From Rhizobiaceae bacterium (GTDB lineage Bacteria; Pseudomonadota; Alphaproteobacteria; Rhizobiales; Rhizobiaceae), in NCBI GenBank assembly GCA_017640615.1, contig JAEPQK010000004.1:186001-250000 (forward strand): DNA of 64,000 nucleotides. Direction: 5' to 3'. The position numbers were made by a program, and so were the translations under genes. Below, in pieces: positions 1 to 9,361 of this stretch. Within the stretch, counting starts at the first letter, position 1. Every line of letters begins with the position of its first letter. The notes under the pieces are model-generated. The model was not told the DNA's origin. It did not search any database and was given only the letters and a program-made list of their open reading frames with translations.

Positions 1-803
1 CTCAGACCGTGCGTTACGAATGCGCCGGCATCAACCACATCGCCTTCATGCTGAAATTCGAGCAGCAGATGGCGGATGGTTCGCGCCGCGATCTCTACCC
101 CGATCTGCACGCCGCCTATCGCACCGGCCGAGCGCCAAAGGAAAACGAGCATAATCCGCGCTGCCCCAATCTCGTTCGCTACGAGATGATGAAGCGGCTT
201 GGCTATTTCGTCACCGAAAGCTCCGAGCACTTTGCCGAATATGTGCCGTGGTTCATCAAGGAGGGTCGTGAAGACCTGCTTGAGCGCTTCAGGATACCGC
301 TCGATGAGTATCCGACGCGTTGCGTAGAACAGATAGAAAGCTGGGCAGCCGAACGCGAGCGGCTGTCGCAAGGCGCGCGCATGGAAATCGGTTCAAGCCA
401 CGAATATGCGTCTTCGATCGTCAATTCGATCTGGACCGGAACGCCGTCCGTCATTCATGGCAACGTCGCCAATCACGGTCTGATCGACAACCTACCGCAG
501 GGCTGCGCTGTCGAGGTCGCGTGTCTGGTCGACAGCAACGGCGTGCAGCCGACCCGTGTCGGGGCTTTGCCGCCGCAGCTCGCGGCGCTCATGCAGTCGA
601 GCGTTTCGGTGCAGGGGCTGGTCGTCGAGGCGCTGATGACTGAAAACCCTGCGCACATCTATCATGCCGCGATGATGGACCCGCACACCGGCGCCGAGCT
701 CGATCTCGATCAGATATGGGCGCTGGTGGATGACCTTCGCGGCGCCCATGGCGACTGGCTCCCCGGCTGGGCGCGAGCGACAGGGGCCGCGAGAGTGGCG
801 TGA
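1..803 (+). CDS. alpha-galactosidase, glycoside hydrolase family 4 (3' part only)
   Basis: The reading frame is already open at the left edge (codons start at base 3), so the NAD- and Mn-binding N-terminal half lies outside the window. The visible residues match the C-terminal half of GH4 alpha-galactosidases: the AGINH motif with the family's metal-site histidine opens the fragment. It is followed by the NPRCPNLVRYEMMKRLGYF stretch and a C terminus with NGVQPTRVGALP. GH4 enzymes hydrolyse alpha-galactosides in the cytoplasm by an NAD-dependent oxidation/elimination route. No sugar transporter is visible on this side; it may lie upstream. The next gene is unrelated iron-locus material, so this looks like the end of another operon. 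The family call is firm; substrate is inferred. Confidence 0.88.
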   Translation, partial: QTVRYECAGINHIAFMLKFEQQMADGSRRDLYPDLHAAYRTGRAPKENEHNPRCPNLVRYEMMKRLGYFVTESSEHFAEYVPWFIKEGREDLLERFRIPLDEYPTRCVEQIESWAAERERLSQGARMEIGSSHEYASSIVNSIWTGTPSVIHGNVANHGLIDNLPQGCAVEVACLVDSNGVQPTRVGALPPQLAALMQSSVSVQGLVVEALMTENPAHIYHAAMMDPHTGAELDLDQIWALVDDLRGAHGDWLPGWARATGAARVA

Positions 804-881
804 TCCTTCTTGTAATTCACGGTCGTCTCAGAGAATCTCCCTGCGCGGCACAATGGCGCGCGTGGAGGAGGAATTCCGAGG

Positions 882-1973
882 ATGCATTCGCTAAGCCGAC
901 GTGCCTTTCTGGCGCTGGCGGGCCTATCAGCGCTTCCGACGAATTCGGCCAATGCGGACGACGAACTCTTCGTCGGCGCGCGGATCAATTCCGGGCGCTT
1001 TGAGGTCGCGGTCGTCAACGCAAGTGGCCGCGACCGGCTCATATTGCCGGTCAACATCCGCAAACATTCTTTTGCGATTGATGCGGGCAGCCGAACCGCG
1101 GTCGCGTTCGCCCGCTCGCCTGGTCGCCACGCTGTATTGTTCAGCGTCGATGGCGGGCGTGAACCCGTCGCGATTACGGCGAGACCCGGCAGGCATTTTT
1201 TCGGTCACGGTGCCTTTGCGCGCGACGGTCGTCTGCTGATCGCATCGGAGAACGACTACGAGGCCGGCATTGGCGTGGCAGGCATCTACTTAATCGACAA
1301 CGGCATTGAACGGATTGGCGAAATCAGTACCGGCGGAGTGGGGCCGCATGAACTGGTCCTTTTGCCCGACGGCCGGACTGTTTGCGTCGCAAACGGCGGC
1401 ATTCTGACTCATCCGGACTATCGTCGGGTGAAGCTCAACCTCGATACGATGAAACCTAGTCTAGCTTACTTCGACATAGCGAATGGCGAACTGATCGAAC
1501 GTGTCGAATTGGCGCCTGAGCTTCACCGGCTATCTATTCGTCACCTCGCGGTCGATCGGAACGCCTCTGTGTGGTTCGGCTGCCAATGGGAAGGCGACGC
1601 GCTCGATCGGCCACCATTGGTCGGGCGCCATGTTCGCGGCAAAGTCCCGGAGCTGTTTGCGGGACCGCCAGAAACGCTCCGTTCGCTGAAAAACTATGTT
1701 GGTTCGGTTGCGGTGGACGCCTCCGGCGAAATTGTCGCTACCTCCTCGCCACATGGCGGCCTGGTCGCATTCTGGGATGCAGCTTCGGGCCGCCACTTGG
1801 GTGACAGAAGGATCGCAGACGGCTGTGGGATAGCGCCCCTGGGCTCAGGGCGCATCATGGCAACCAGCGGTCGGGGCGCGGTCGCAGATATCACTCCGCA
1901 AAGTGCAGCCGTCTTGGTCGAGCCAGATCAAGCTGCGCCGGCCTGGGACAATCACCTGCGCCGTGTTGCGTAA
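882..1973 (+). CDS. DUF1513 domain protein with twin-arginine signal
   Basis: This 363-residue protein begins with a Tat-like signal (SRRAFLALAG from residue 5) and an Ala-rich stretch ending near residue 25, so it is probably exported folded to the periplasm. The body has repeated beta-propeller-like blades (GPHELVLLPDGRTVCVANGG, SVAVDASGEIVATSSPHGG) and matches DUF1513. In other proteobacteria DUF1513 genes close an operon of imelysin, di-haem oxidoreductase and second imelysin, linked to iron uptake or storage. Here it comes first and the partner genes follow at 2960, 5535 and 6842. A purine-rich GGAGGA lies a little upstream of the ATG. Biochemical role is unknown; the iron link is from context and family knowledge. 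Confidence 0.82.
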   Translation: MHSLSRRAFLALAGLSALPTNSANADDELFVGARINSGRFEVAVVNASGRDRLILPVNIRKHSFAIDAGSRTAVAFARSPGRHAVLFSVDGGREPVAITARPGRHFFGHGAFARDGRLLIASENDYEAGIGVAGIYLIDNGIERIGEISTGGVGPHELVLLPDGRTVCVANGGILTHPDYRRVKLNLDTMKPSLAYFDIANGELIERVELAPELHRLSIRHLAVDRNASVWFGCQWEGDALDRPPLVGRHVRGKVPELFAGPPETLRSLKNYVGSVAVDASGEIVATSSPHGGLVAFWDAASGRHLGDRRIADGCGIAPLGSGRIMATSGRGAVADITPQSAAVLVEPDQAAPAWDNHLRRVA

Positions 1974-2172
1974 GGCGGCTGAGATCAATCGCACGTCGAA
2001 ATAAGCGATCACAAAGTCGGCTAATGGAATAGCCATCAGCGACTGACACGACACCGCTACGAGTCTTTGTTTGTTCGCCGCCTAAGCTGATGGGCAAACG
2101 TCCGTTTAGGTAATGGCAACGACTCTAGGGGAGAATTGCCAGCCTGCCGAATGACTGCGTGGAGTGTTCGCC

Positions 2173-2798
2173 ATGGCATTAAGCACCCAATGTGATTTCC
2201 AGGATCGTGCGGAAGCACCGGATTCGTGTGACGGGCAGTGCGAAAACGCGGGTTCGTGCGACAGAATGTTGGCTGCGGTACGCCGCCTGAACGATCTAAG
2301 CGAAGAGTTCGCCACGGAAGCCGCTGCCGAAGCTGACAAAGTCGACCGTGATCACAAGCAGTTCGTGCTTACCTATGTACAGCCCGGATTGGCCGGTTTC
2401 ATCGACGGTTCGATTTCCACGCTGGCTCCGATTTTTGCAGTCGCGTTCGCCACTCAGAACTCATTTACAACTTTCATGGTTGGCCTCGCCGCCTCGCTGG
2501 GCGCCGGAATTTCGATGGGCTTCACGGAGTATGCCTCCGACGATGGCGTCGTTTCTGGAAGAGGTTCGCCGGTGGCACGGGGAATCGTCACCGGACTGAT
2601 GACGACCCTCGGCGGTCTCGGCCACACGCGGTGGCAACGTGGATCGCGATCGTGGTTGTCGCCATCGAGCTCGCCGCCATCGCTTATGTGCAAAAGCGGT
2701 TCATGGGGGTCCGTTGGATACGCTCCCTGACACAAACCGTCATCGGCGGCTCGATTGTGGTTTCTGTTGGCATCGGCATCGGAAGCGTTACCCTTTAA
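2173..2798 (+). pseudogene. VIT/MbfA-type membrane iron-transport protein, disrupted by out-of-frame deletion
   Basis: The protein resembles the C-terminal VIT domain of MbfA (membrane-bound ferritin-like iron exporter): [20 protein letters not shown], then [20 protein letters not shown] and the [12 protein letters not shown] motif. The ferritin-like N-terminal domain of MbfA is absent. A short Cys-rich leader ([11 protein letters not shown] and one earlier Cys) replaces it. After GLGHT (about 2628) the frame is lost, and the last two membrane helices ([19 protein letters not shown] and the glycine-rich final helix) continue in another frame from 2631 to the TAA at 2796-2798. About ten residues that MbfA has at the junction are missing, so the lesion looks like a deletion of roughly 30 bases rather than one miscalled base. 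ATG 2173 is preferred over GTG 2164. Probably non-functional. Confidence 0.75.
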
Positions 2799-2959
2799 CG
2801 GATCGACTTGGGATCTGCCTGAAAGAGCTTGGCGATCTACGCGCACCCTGGAGGGACGGCGCGCCTGCAGTCCCCGAAGCCATCGCAGATCGTCCGCACT
2901 TGAATTGAGCGGCAACAAGGCTCTAGCTAGCGCTTCCGCAGAGGCACAGCTTCCTTGTC

Positions 2960-4078
2960 ATGATCGAGCCATACCCCTTCCTGCATCGATTGCGCGTCCA
3001 CGCCGATCAATCGAGGGGGCAGTTGTGGCAGTTGGCGGTAGCGCTCCTGGCTGCCACATTGATCTCAATTCATTCAGCCAGCGCGAGATCGATTACTGGC
3101 GAACGCGTGGCTGAGAGCTTTGCGCTGCCGGTGCTTCAAGATCTTTTGGAAGCGGCCGGGGAGACGGAAGGCAAGCTGATGAGGCTGTGTGAAGCCCCCT
3201 CTGAGGCGGCATTGACGACAGCCAGGGACGCATTTTCCAATCTTGTCCGTGCATGGGGCCGGGTGACGATCTTGAGGTTCGGGCCACTGACGTCGGAAAA
3301 CCGCTTTGATCGCCTGTTTTTCTGGCCGGACCCGCGCGGTATCGCCCTTCGGCAGGTGCAACAGGTGCTTGCAAAGGGGGAGGCCGATCTGTCCGGCCTG
3401 GGCGAAGGAAGCGTTGCGCTCCAGGGATTACCGGCTCTGGAGTTTGTGTTGTTCGGAACCGGCGCCTCCGAAATGACGAATGCGGACGACGATTTCCGGT
3501 GCCGCATGGCGCACGCCATTGCGGCCAACATCGTTTCCGTTGCCACAGAGACACGTGACAGCTGGCGGGCGGATACAGAATTCTCTCGTACTTTCCGCGC
3601 TCCCGATCCGCAGTCGGACCTATATCGAACCGCCAATGAGGTCGACGTCGAGGTTATCAAGGCGCTCACGACGCTTTTTCAATATGTGAGGATGGCCGAG
3701 TTGCTTCCCGCCATGGGCGATAGCCTGGAGACAGCCAGGGGCAGGCGCGCGCCTCTCTGGCGTTCCATGCTGACCTTTGAGCTAGCGGCCCAGCAGCTAA
3801 CTGCAGCAAACGATTTGCTGCGAACCGCTGGGTATAGGAGTAGGTTGCCAGAGGAACGGCGCTGGGTCGTCGATACAATCAGAATTGAGATCGAAACGGC
3901 AATCCGGTTGCTCAGTGAAATCGAGACGGACCCTCAGAACGCGTTCGGCATACCGGACGACCGTAACAATATTGCATTTGCGATGAGCGCAGTAGCTCGA
4001 GCGGATACGATTCTGCTGCGATATCTGACCCAGTTACTGGGTCTCTATGTCGGCTTCAACGCCTTGGAAGGCGACTAG
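2960..4078 (+). CDS. imelysin family protein (second type, no GxHxxE histidine)
   Basis: This 372-residue protein has an N-terminal hydrophobic export signal (about residues 24-42, ending ASA-R). The body is helical imelysin/peptidase M75 with RFGPLTSENRFDRLFFWPDPRG (about 107-127). Where canonical imelysins have GxHxxE, it has G156-L-P158-A-L-E161, so the histidine is replaced by proline. This is the type usually found as the second imelysin of IrpA-like iron loci; those proteins are periplasmic or outer-membrane associated and their chemistry is unsettled. It lies downstream of the DUF1513 and broken VIT genes and upstream of the TadG-like gene. Family assignment is good, function inferred from neighbours. 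Confidence 0.83.
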   Translation: MIEPYPFLHRLRVHADQSRGQLWQLAVALLAATLISIHSASARSITGERVAESFALPVLQDLLEAAGETEGKLMRLCEAPSEAALTTARDAFSNLVRAWGRVTILRFGPLTSENRFDRLFFWPDPRGIALRQVQQVLAKGEADLSGLGEGSVALQGLPALEFVLFGTGASEMTNADDDFRCRMAHAIAANIVSVATETRDSWRADTEFSRTFRAPDPQSDLYRTANEVDVEVIKALTTLFQYVRMAELLPAMGDSLETARGRRAPLWRSMLTFELAAQQLTAANDLLRTAGYRSRLPEERRWVVDTIRIEIETAIRLLSEIETDPQNAFGIPDDRNNIAFAMSAVARADTILLRYLTQLLGLYVGFNALEGD

Positions 4079-4186
4079 TGTAGGCTGCCGCCAGCGCCCG
4101 GCGAGTGCGGTATTGCGCCGGCAAACCCTTTACGCATTGTTTACAGCCGAAGCGTACCCTTCGAGGGGCTTTGCTGGGGAATGCCC

Positions 4187-5454
4187 ATGACGCAGAATAT
4201 TTCCAATCGTGTCTTGCAGACAATCCGCAGGTTCAACAGGAACCGCTCGGGAAACTATGCGCTGATTTTTGGCTTGGTCTTCACCGCCCTGATTGGAGCT
4301 GGCGGAATGGCGCTCGATTACGGTTACGGCCGTAACCAGCGAGGCTCAAAGATGCTCTCGATGCGGCCTTGCTGGGAGCGATGTCCCAAAAGCATACCAA
4401 AGATGAGCAGATCGCCTATGCGCACGAGTTGCTGTCGGCAAATCTGATCGGCGTGAACAGCGAAATTCTCGACATTGATATCGTCGCAGGCGAGGGCGAA
4501 GATTGGGTGCTGTCAGGCACAATCTCGGCGCGGACGAAGACCGCGCTGCTCGGCGCCGTCGGGATCAATGAAATGAACATCACCACGGGAGCCGGGGTGA
4601 TCCGCGGACCTCAGTCCGGCCATCCTCTGTGCATCATGGCAATGCATCCGACGCGCAAACATACGCTGGAGATGAAGGGCAAGGTTTCTCTCCACGGTAC
4701 GAAGTGCCATATCTACGGCAACTCGAACCACGTCAACGATGTGGTCGATCCTCACACTCCGCACAACTTCATAACCGCTGCTTCAGTGACCGCCGTTGGC
4801 TACGGCCACCACTATATTCAGAACATCACACCGCCGCTCGAAGGATCGGTGAATGTGATCCCCGATCCATATCTGACCAAGACACTGCCTGCGATCGGTT
4901 CTTGCAAGGCGACCGGGCTCGAAATCGAAGCCCAGACGATCACTTTGGACCCAGGCACATATTGCGATGGCCTGACGATTTCGGACGGTTCGCATGTTAC
5001 GTTGAACCCTGGCCTCTACGTGGTTATTGGTGACACGCTCGAGATCGAGGAATCGACGCTCGAAGGAACGGGCGTAACGTTGTTCCTGGCAGATCGTCAC
5101 GCTGAGCTCTCGGTGTCGGAATCGACGGTGCGCCTTGTCGCGCCAACCAGTGGACCCTGGACAAGTTTCGTTATTCTCACGAAACGCGACTACAACACGT
5201 GGGAGTTCGAGGAGTCGACGCTCGATATGTATGGAATCGTCTACGCCCCGGGCAGCGATATCGAGTGGGAAAACGCCGGTACACCGGTCATCACCGCGGA
5301 GTGGACGGCTTGGATCAATGACGGGTTTTCCTGGAGTGGAACCGGCACGCTCAACTTCCCGTATGACACGGAAGGTAGTGTGGTTCCGCATCCGAGCAGC
5401 CTGAATGTAATACCTCGGCCAGGACTGCATGAGGTGGTGCGGTTGGCGTACTAG
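4187..5454 (+). pseudogene. TadE/TadG-like pilus-assembly family protein with single-base frameshift
   Basis: The N-terminal part (from ATG 4187, GGGGA six bases upstream) reads RNRSGNYALIFGLVFTALIG, a TadE/G-like leader with one membrane helix, then DYGYGRNQR. At about 4342 the frame changes: LKDALDAALLGAMSQKH continues in the next frame and stays open to 5454. One missing base in the run CGAGGCTC would restore a continuous protein of about 420 residues. The long C-terminal part is extracytoplasmic-looking and rich in Thr, Ser, Gly and short beta repeats, as in TadG-related proteins. It is unexpected between two imelysin genes. A sequencing error and a real frameshift cannot be separated here; I see no slippery heptamer suggesting programmed frameshifting. 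Confidence 0.72.
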
Positions 5455-5534
5455 CCGCCGCCAACCTGGCCTCCATCGTCGACTTGTTTCTCGACGCAGG
5501 TCGGCACAGCTTGAACCTAGTGACGGAGCACGCT

Positions 5535-6791
5535 GTGAAAAGAACTGCCTTTTCGCTATTTGCCGGTTTTTTGTTCGTACCTTCTGCCTTTGCCATAGAC
5601 GCGGAAGACATTCTCACCACCTATTCCGACATCGCACTGGCAGGCTACGAAGACAGCCTGACGACCGCCAAGGTATTGGACGAAGCGATCGAGGCGCTCG
5701 TTTCCGCCCCTTCTCAGGAAACCCTGGAGGCTGCCCGGACGGCATGGATTGCGGCGCGGGTGCCCTACCAACAGACGGAAGCCTACCGCTTCGGCAATGC
5801 TATCGTGGACGAGTGGGAAGGCCGCGTAAACGCATGGCCGCTTGACGAGGGGCTGATTGATTATGTCGACGCCAGCTATGGCATCGAGAGCGACGCCAAC
5901 GCGTTCTACACCGTCAATGTGATCGCCAATGCGCAGGTCAGCGTCGGCGGCGAGACGGTCGATGCCTCAACCATCACGCCTGAGGTGATCCAGTCGCTGC
6001 AAGAGCTTGGCGGCATCGAGGCCAATGTCGCAACCGGCTATCACGCGATCGAGTTTTTGCTGTGGGGGCAGGACCTCAACGGTTCCAAGGCAGGCGCCGG
6101 CAACCGTCCTGCGACCGACTTCGACACAGCCAACTGTACCGGCGGCAATTGCGACCGCAGGGTTCAGTATCTGACCGCGGCTTCGGACCTGTTGATTGCC
6201 GATCTGGAAGAGATGGTTGCGAACTGGCAGGCCGAAGGCGCTGCGCGGGCAGCACTTGTCGATGGCGATGAGGCGGAAGGACTGACGGCGATACTCACAG
6301 GGCTCGGCTCGCTTTCATATGGCGAGCTTGCGGGTGAACGCATGAAGCTGGGGCTCATCCTGCATGACCCGGAGGAAGAGCATGACTGCTTCGCCGACAA
6401 CACACACAACTCGCACTATTACGACGTGAAGGGCATCACCAACGTCTATCATGGCCGCTATGAGCGCATCGATGGCTCGATCGTAAGCGGACCGAGCCTG
6501 GCGGATCTGGTACGCGAGACAGATTCCGCTCTTGCCGACGAGACCGAAGCCAAGTTTGCAGCGACGCTAGCCGCGGCCGCTGCCCTGAAGGCGCGCGCGG
6601 AAGCTGGCGAGGCATATGATCAGATGATCGGCGAAGGCAACGATGCCGGCAACGCGGTGGTGCAGGCGGTGATCGACGGGCTGGTTGACCAGACCCGCTC
6701 GCTGGAGCGGGTTATCACGGCGCTCGACCTTGCGGGTGTAACCATCGAAGGTTCCGACAGCCTGGATAATCCGGGCGCGGTATTCGAATAG
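5535..6791 (+). CDS. imelysin (iron-regulated protein A-like, M75)
   Basis: GTG 5535 is chosen because GGAG lies six bases upstream and it gives a clean signal peptide, KRTAFSLFAGFLFVPSAFA, cleaved before IDAED. The mature protein carries the canonical imelysin motif G168-Y-H170-A-I-E173 followed by FLLWGQDLNG, and the HDCFADNTHNSHYYDVKGI stretch near the C-terminal third. Total length is 418 residues, normal for the family. Imelysins are periplasmic or outer-membrane helical-bundle proteins induced by iron limitation or linked to iron/haem handling. The di-haem oxidoreductase gene follows after 50 bases, the usual pairing, so the two are probably co-transcribed. Confidence 0.9.
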   Translation: MKRTAFSLFAGFLFVPSAFAIDAEDILTTYSDIALAGYEDSLTTAKVLDEAIEALVSAPSQETLEAARTAWIAARVPYQQTEAYRFGNAIVDEWEGRVNAWPLDEGLIDYVDASYGIESDANAFYTVNVIANAQVSVGGETVDASTITPEVIQSLQELGGIEANVATGYHAIEFLLWGQDLNGSKAGAGNRPATDFDTANCTGGNCDRRVQYLTAASDLLIADLEEMVANWQAEGAARAALVDGDEAEGLTAILTGLGSLSYGELAGERMKLGLILHDPEEEHDCFADNTHNSHYYDVKGITNVYHGRYERIDGSIVSGPSLADLVRETDSALADETEAKFAATLAAAAALKARAEAGEAYDQMIGEGNDAGNAVVQAVIDGLVDQTRSLERVITALDLAGVTIEGSDSLDNPGAVFE

Positions 6792-6841
6792 GCAATAGAT
6801 TGGCGGTCGGACCCCTCGCGTCCGGCCGTCCAGGTTCATCA

Positions 6842-8344
6842 ATGACCGCAAGACCGCTCCTGACCGCCCTCGTGCTCGCCGCCGCCGCAAGCGCGGCGAC
6901 GGGGAGCTTGGCGCGAGACGATCTGAGCGAGGCCGATCGCGTACGCGTCGAGGCTGTCACACAACCGGCGGCCGATTTCTCGAAAGCTGAGCCTTTCGAG
7001 GCGATGCCGGGTGGCAAGGCGACGACCCGCAAAACGCGGGACGCCAACGCTCTGTCTCACCCCTCAGCCAATCTCTCTTTCGAAGACCAGCAGCTCTTTT
7101 TGGTCGGCAACGGGCTGTTCCGAAAAGAGTGGGTGTCGGCGCCGTCTTCAACGCAGGCATCCGACGGGCTCGGACCGCTATTCAACGCGCGCGCCTGCCA
7201 GTCCTGCCACATCAAGGACGGCCGCGGGCACGCACCGGCAAGCGCCGAGGACGATGCGATCTCATTGCTGGTGCGGGTGTCGCTGCCGCCGGATGAGTCT
7301 CAGCAGAGCGCGATCGATGCCGGGCTGATGGTTGCAGTGTCGGAGCCGACCTACGGGCTGCAGATACAGGACTTCGCGGTGGCGGGCCTGCCGGCCGAAG
7401 GCAAGGTCGAGATCACCTATGAGACGGTACCGGTGGAGCTTGCGGGCGGCGAGGTGGTCGAACTGCGTAAACCGACGCTTTCGATTGGCAATCCGGGTTT
7501 TGGCGCGCTAGCGCATGGGGCAATGCTCTCGGCCCGCATAGCGCCAACGATGAGTGGCATGGGGCTTCTGGAAGCCATTCACCCATACGACATTATGGCG
7601 CTAGCCGATCCCGACGACGCCGACGGCGACGGGATATCCGGCCGACCCAACATGATCGGCGACGGCGCGGGTGGATTGACCATTGGCCGCTTCGGCTGGA
7701 AAGCAATTCAGCCAACGGTGGAGGTACAGACCGCGCACGCCTTCGCCGGCGATATGGGGCTCTCCACGCCGGTGCTTCCCGACCATTGGGGCGACTGCTC
7801 CGACGCCGAGGCGCCTTGCCGAACGTTGCCCCATGGCGCGCAGGCGCGGCTGGGCAACGAGGAGGTGCCGCGTGAACTGTTAGATCTGGTCGTGTTCTAT
7901 TCCGAGAACCTCGCCCTGCCTGCGCGCACGCACAGCGAGGAGCCGCAGGTTCTCCGTGGCAAGCGGCTGTTTTGTGGGGCCGGCTGTGCTGCCTGCCATA
8001 CGCCGAAATTTGTGACCAGCCGAGAGGCCCGACACGAGGCACACCGGTTCCAGCTTATCTGGCCATATACCGATCTCCTGCTGCACGACATGGGCGCTGA
8101 CCTCGCCGACGGCCGTCCCGAAGGCCGGGCGACCGGGCGCGAATGGCGAACACCACCGCTCTGGGGCATAGGGGCGGCAAGCAGGGTTAGCGCGGAAGCC
8201 GGCTTCCTGCATGACGGTCGAGCGCGGACGCTTAAGGAAGCGATACTGTGGCACGGCGGCGAGGCACAATCCGCGCGAGACGCGTTTGCGAACGCCAACA
8301 AGGCTGACCGCGATGCGCTGATCCAGTTTCTGGAGTCTCTGTGA
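6842..8344 (+). CDS. di-haem oxidoreductase, DUF1111 (imelysin-associated)
   Basis: From ATG 6842 the 500-residue protein starts with a signal peptide (TARPLLTALVLAAAASAATG). It has two c-type haem sites: C119-Q-S-C122-H123 in FNARACQSCHIKDGRG, and C382-A-A-C385-H386 in GCAACHTPKF. DDADGDGISGRPN and the C-terminal FLHDGRARTLKEAILWHGGEA stretch are typical of DUF1111, a MauG/cytochrome-c-peroxidase relative. An upstream TTG at 6800 would add residues before the signal and is less likely. It acts in the periplasm and, by family context, is an electron-transfer or peroxidase partner of imelysin. It converges with the ABC permease gene at 8429. Confidence 0.9.
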   Translation: MTARPLLTALVLAAAASAATGSLARDDLSEADRVRVEAVTQPAADFSKAEPFEAMPGGKATTRKTRDANALSHPSANLSFEDQQLFLVGNGLFRKEWVSAPSSTQASDGLGPLFNARACQSCHIKDGRGHAPASAEDDAISLLVRVSLPPDESQQSAIDAGLMVAVSEPTYGLQIQDFAVAGLPAEGKVEITYETVPVELAGGEVVELRKPTLSIGNPGFGALAHGAMLSARIAPTMSGMGLLEAIHPYDIMALADPDDADGDGISGRPNMIGDGAGGLTIGRFGWKAIQPTVEVQTAHAFAGDMGLSTPVLPDHWGDCSDAEAPCRTLPHGAQARLGNEEVPRELLDLVVFYSENLALPARTHSEEPQVLRGKRLFCGAGCAACHTPKFVTSREARHEAHRFQLIWPYTDLLLHDMGADLADGRPEGRATGREWRTPPLWGIGAASRVSAEAGFLHDGRARTLKEAILWHGGEAQSARDAFANANKADRDALIQFLESL

Positions 8345-8354
8345 TGGAGCAGAT

Positions 8355-8375
8355 CGGCTGAAGGGCGATCAGCCG
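8355..8375. terminator. hairpin between convergent genes
   Basis: CGGCTGA (8355-8361) and TCAGCCG (8369-8375) form a 7-bp stem with a 7-base loop, eleven bases after the stop of the di-haem oxidoreductase and before the convergent permease gene. A short CTTT follows. It could end transcription from both sides; strength is unknown. Confidence 0.45.
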
Positions 8376-8428
8376 GCCTTTGCAATCCGAGGTCCGAGCA
8401 GATCGCGGCCCGGTCACACGGTTTGTCC

Positions 8429-9361
8429 TTAGCGTTTGCCTGCGGCGCTAATCCCGATTGCAGCCAGGATGACGAGGCCTGTCGTCAGATCCCGATAAAA
8501 CGGGTCGGCATTGAGTATGTTGAAGCCATTGTTGATCAACGCCAGCAAGAGGACACCGGCCACGCTTCGCCAGACCGCACCGACGCCTCCGTAAATGCTG
8601 GTCCCCCCGAGGATAACGGCTGCGATCGCCTGCAACTCCATTCCAGTACCGGCGGATGCCTGTCCCATCGAAATACGGGAAACGGCGATCGCCGACGCGA
8701 GGCCTGCCGCTAAACCGGCGAGTGCAAATGTCGCGATCTTGATGCGGTTTGTGCGAATGCCCGAAAGAATCGCGGCCTCTTCATTGCCACCCACCGAAAA
8801 GACCTTGCGTCCGAATGCGGTCTTGTTGAGCACGAAAGTGAGGGCGACCGCGAAAGCGATCATGACCCAGACCGCGATGAAGACACCGCCGATGCGATCT
8901 CGTCCGAGCCACGTAAACTCATCCATGCGTACAGGAATGAGGCGACCGTCCGAGAGCACGATCGCTATGCCCTTGAAGATCAGACTGGTGGCGATTGTGG
9001 CGAGGAAGGAATGGACTTTCAGCGTAGTTATCACAACTCCGTTGACCGTACCCAGCAGCAGTCCAACCACCGGCGCAACAAAGAGGCCCAGGTAGGGATC
9101 GACATTCAACGCTATCCAGGCAGATGTCACTGCGCCCATTGCAAAAATTGAACCGACGGATAGGTCAAAGCCACCGGCAATAATGACCAGCGTCATGGCC
9201 GCTGCCATTATCGCAAGCGGTGCGTTCTGGTTGAGAATGTTGATCAGGTTGCGCGGGGTGAGAAAGCTGTCAGACAACATGCTGAGAGCGATCATCAACA
9301 CAACGATCATGACCAGCACTGCGTAGTCTTGCAGAAAGCGCAGGATGGCGTGGCTATTCAT
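8429..9361 (-). CDS. ribose/xylose-type ABC transporter permease
   Basis: A 310-residue, very hydrophobic protein of the BPD_transp_2 family (RbsC-like). The conserved loops LVIIAGGFDLSVGSIFAMGAV and GRKVFSVGGNEEAA and the AVILGGTSIYGG segment are all visible, with about eight to ten membrane helices. It forms the membrane channel for the ATPase encoded next; the two genes overlap by 8 bases (9354-9361). It is the last gene of a minus-strand operon that starts with the binding protein at 15686. Substrate is not certain: most relatives carry sugars, but here HyuA/HyuB genes lie in the operon. Confidence 0.92.
   Translation of the reverse strand: MNSHAILRFLQDYAVLVMIVVLMIALSMLSDSFLTPRNLINILNQNAPLAIMAAAMTLVIIAGGFDLSVGSIFAMGAVTSAWIALNVDPYLGLFVAPVVGLLLGTVNGVVITTLKVHSFLATIATSLIFKGIAIVLSDGRLIPVRMDEFTWLGRDRIGGVFIAVWVMIAFAVALTFVLNKTAFGRKVFSVGGNEEAAILSGIRTNRIKIATFALAGLAAGLASAIAVSRISMGQASAGTGMELQAIAAVILGGTSIYGGVGAVWRSVAGVLLLALINNGFNILNADPFYRDLTTGLVILAAIGISAAGKR

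Noticed and set aside
4330-4360. Programmed ribosomal frameshift in the TadG-like gene
   Set aside because: No slippery heptamer or downstream pseudoknot was seen; a one-base loss or sequencing error is simpler.
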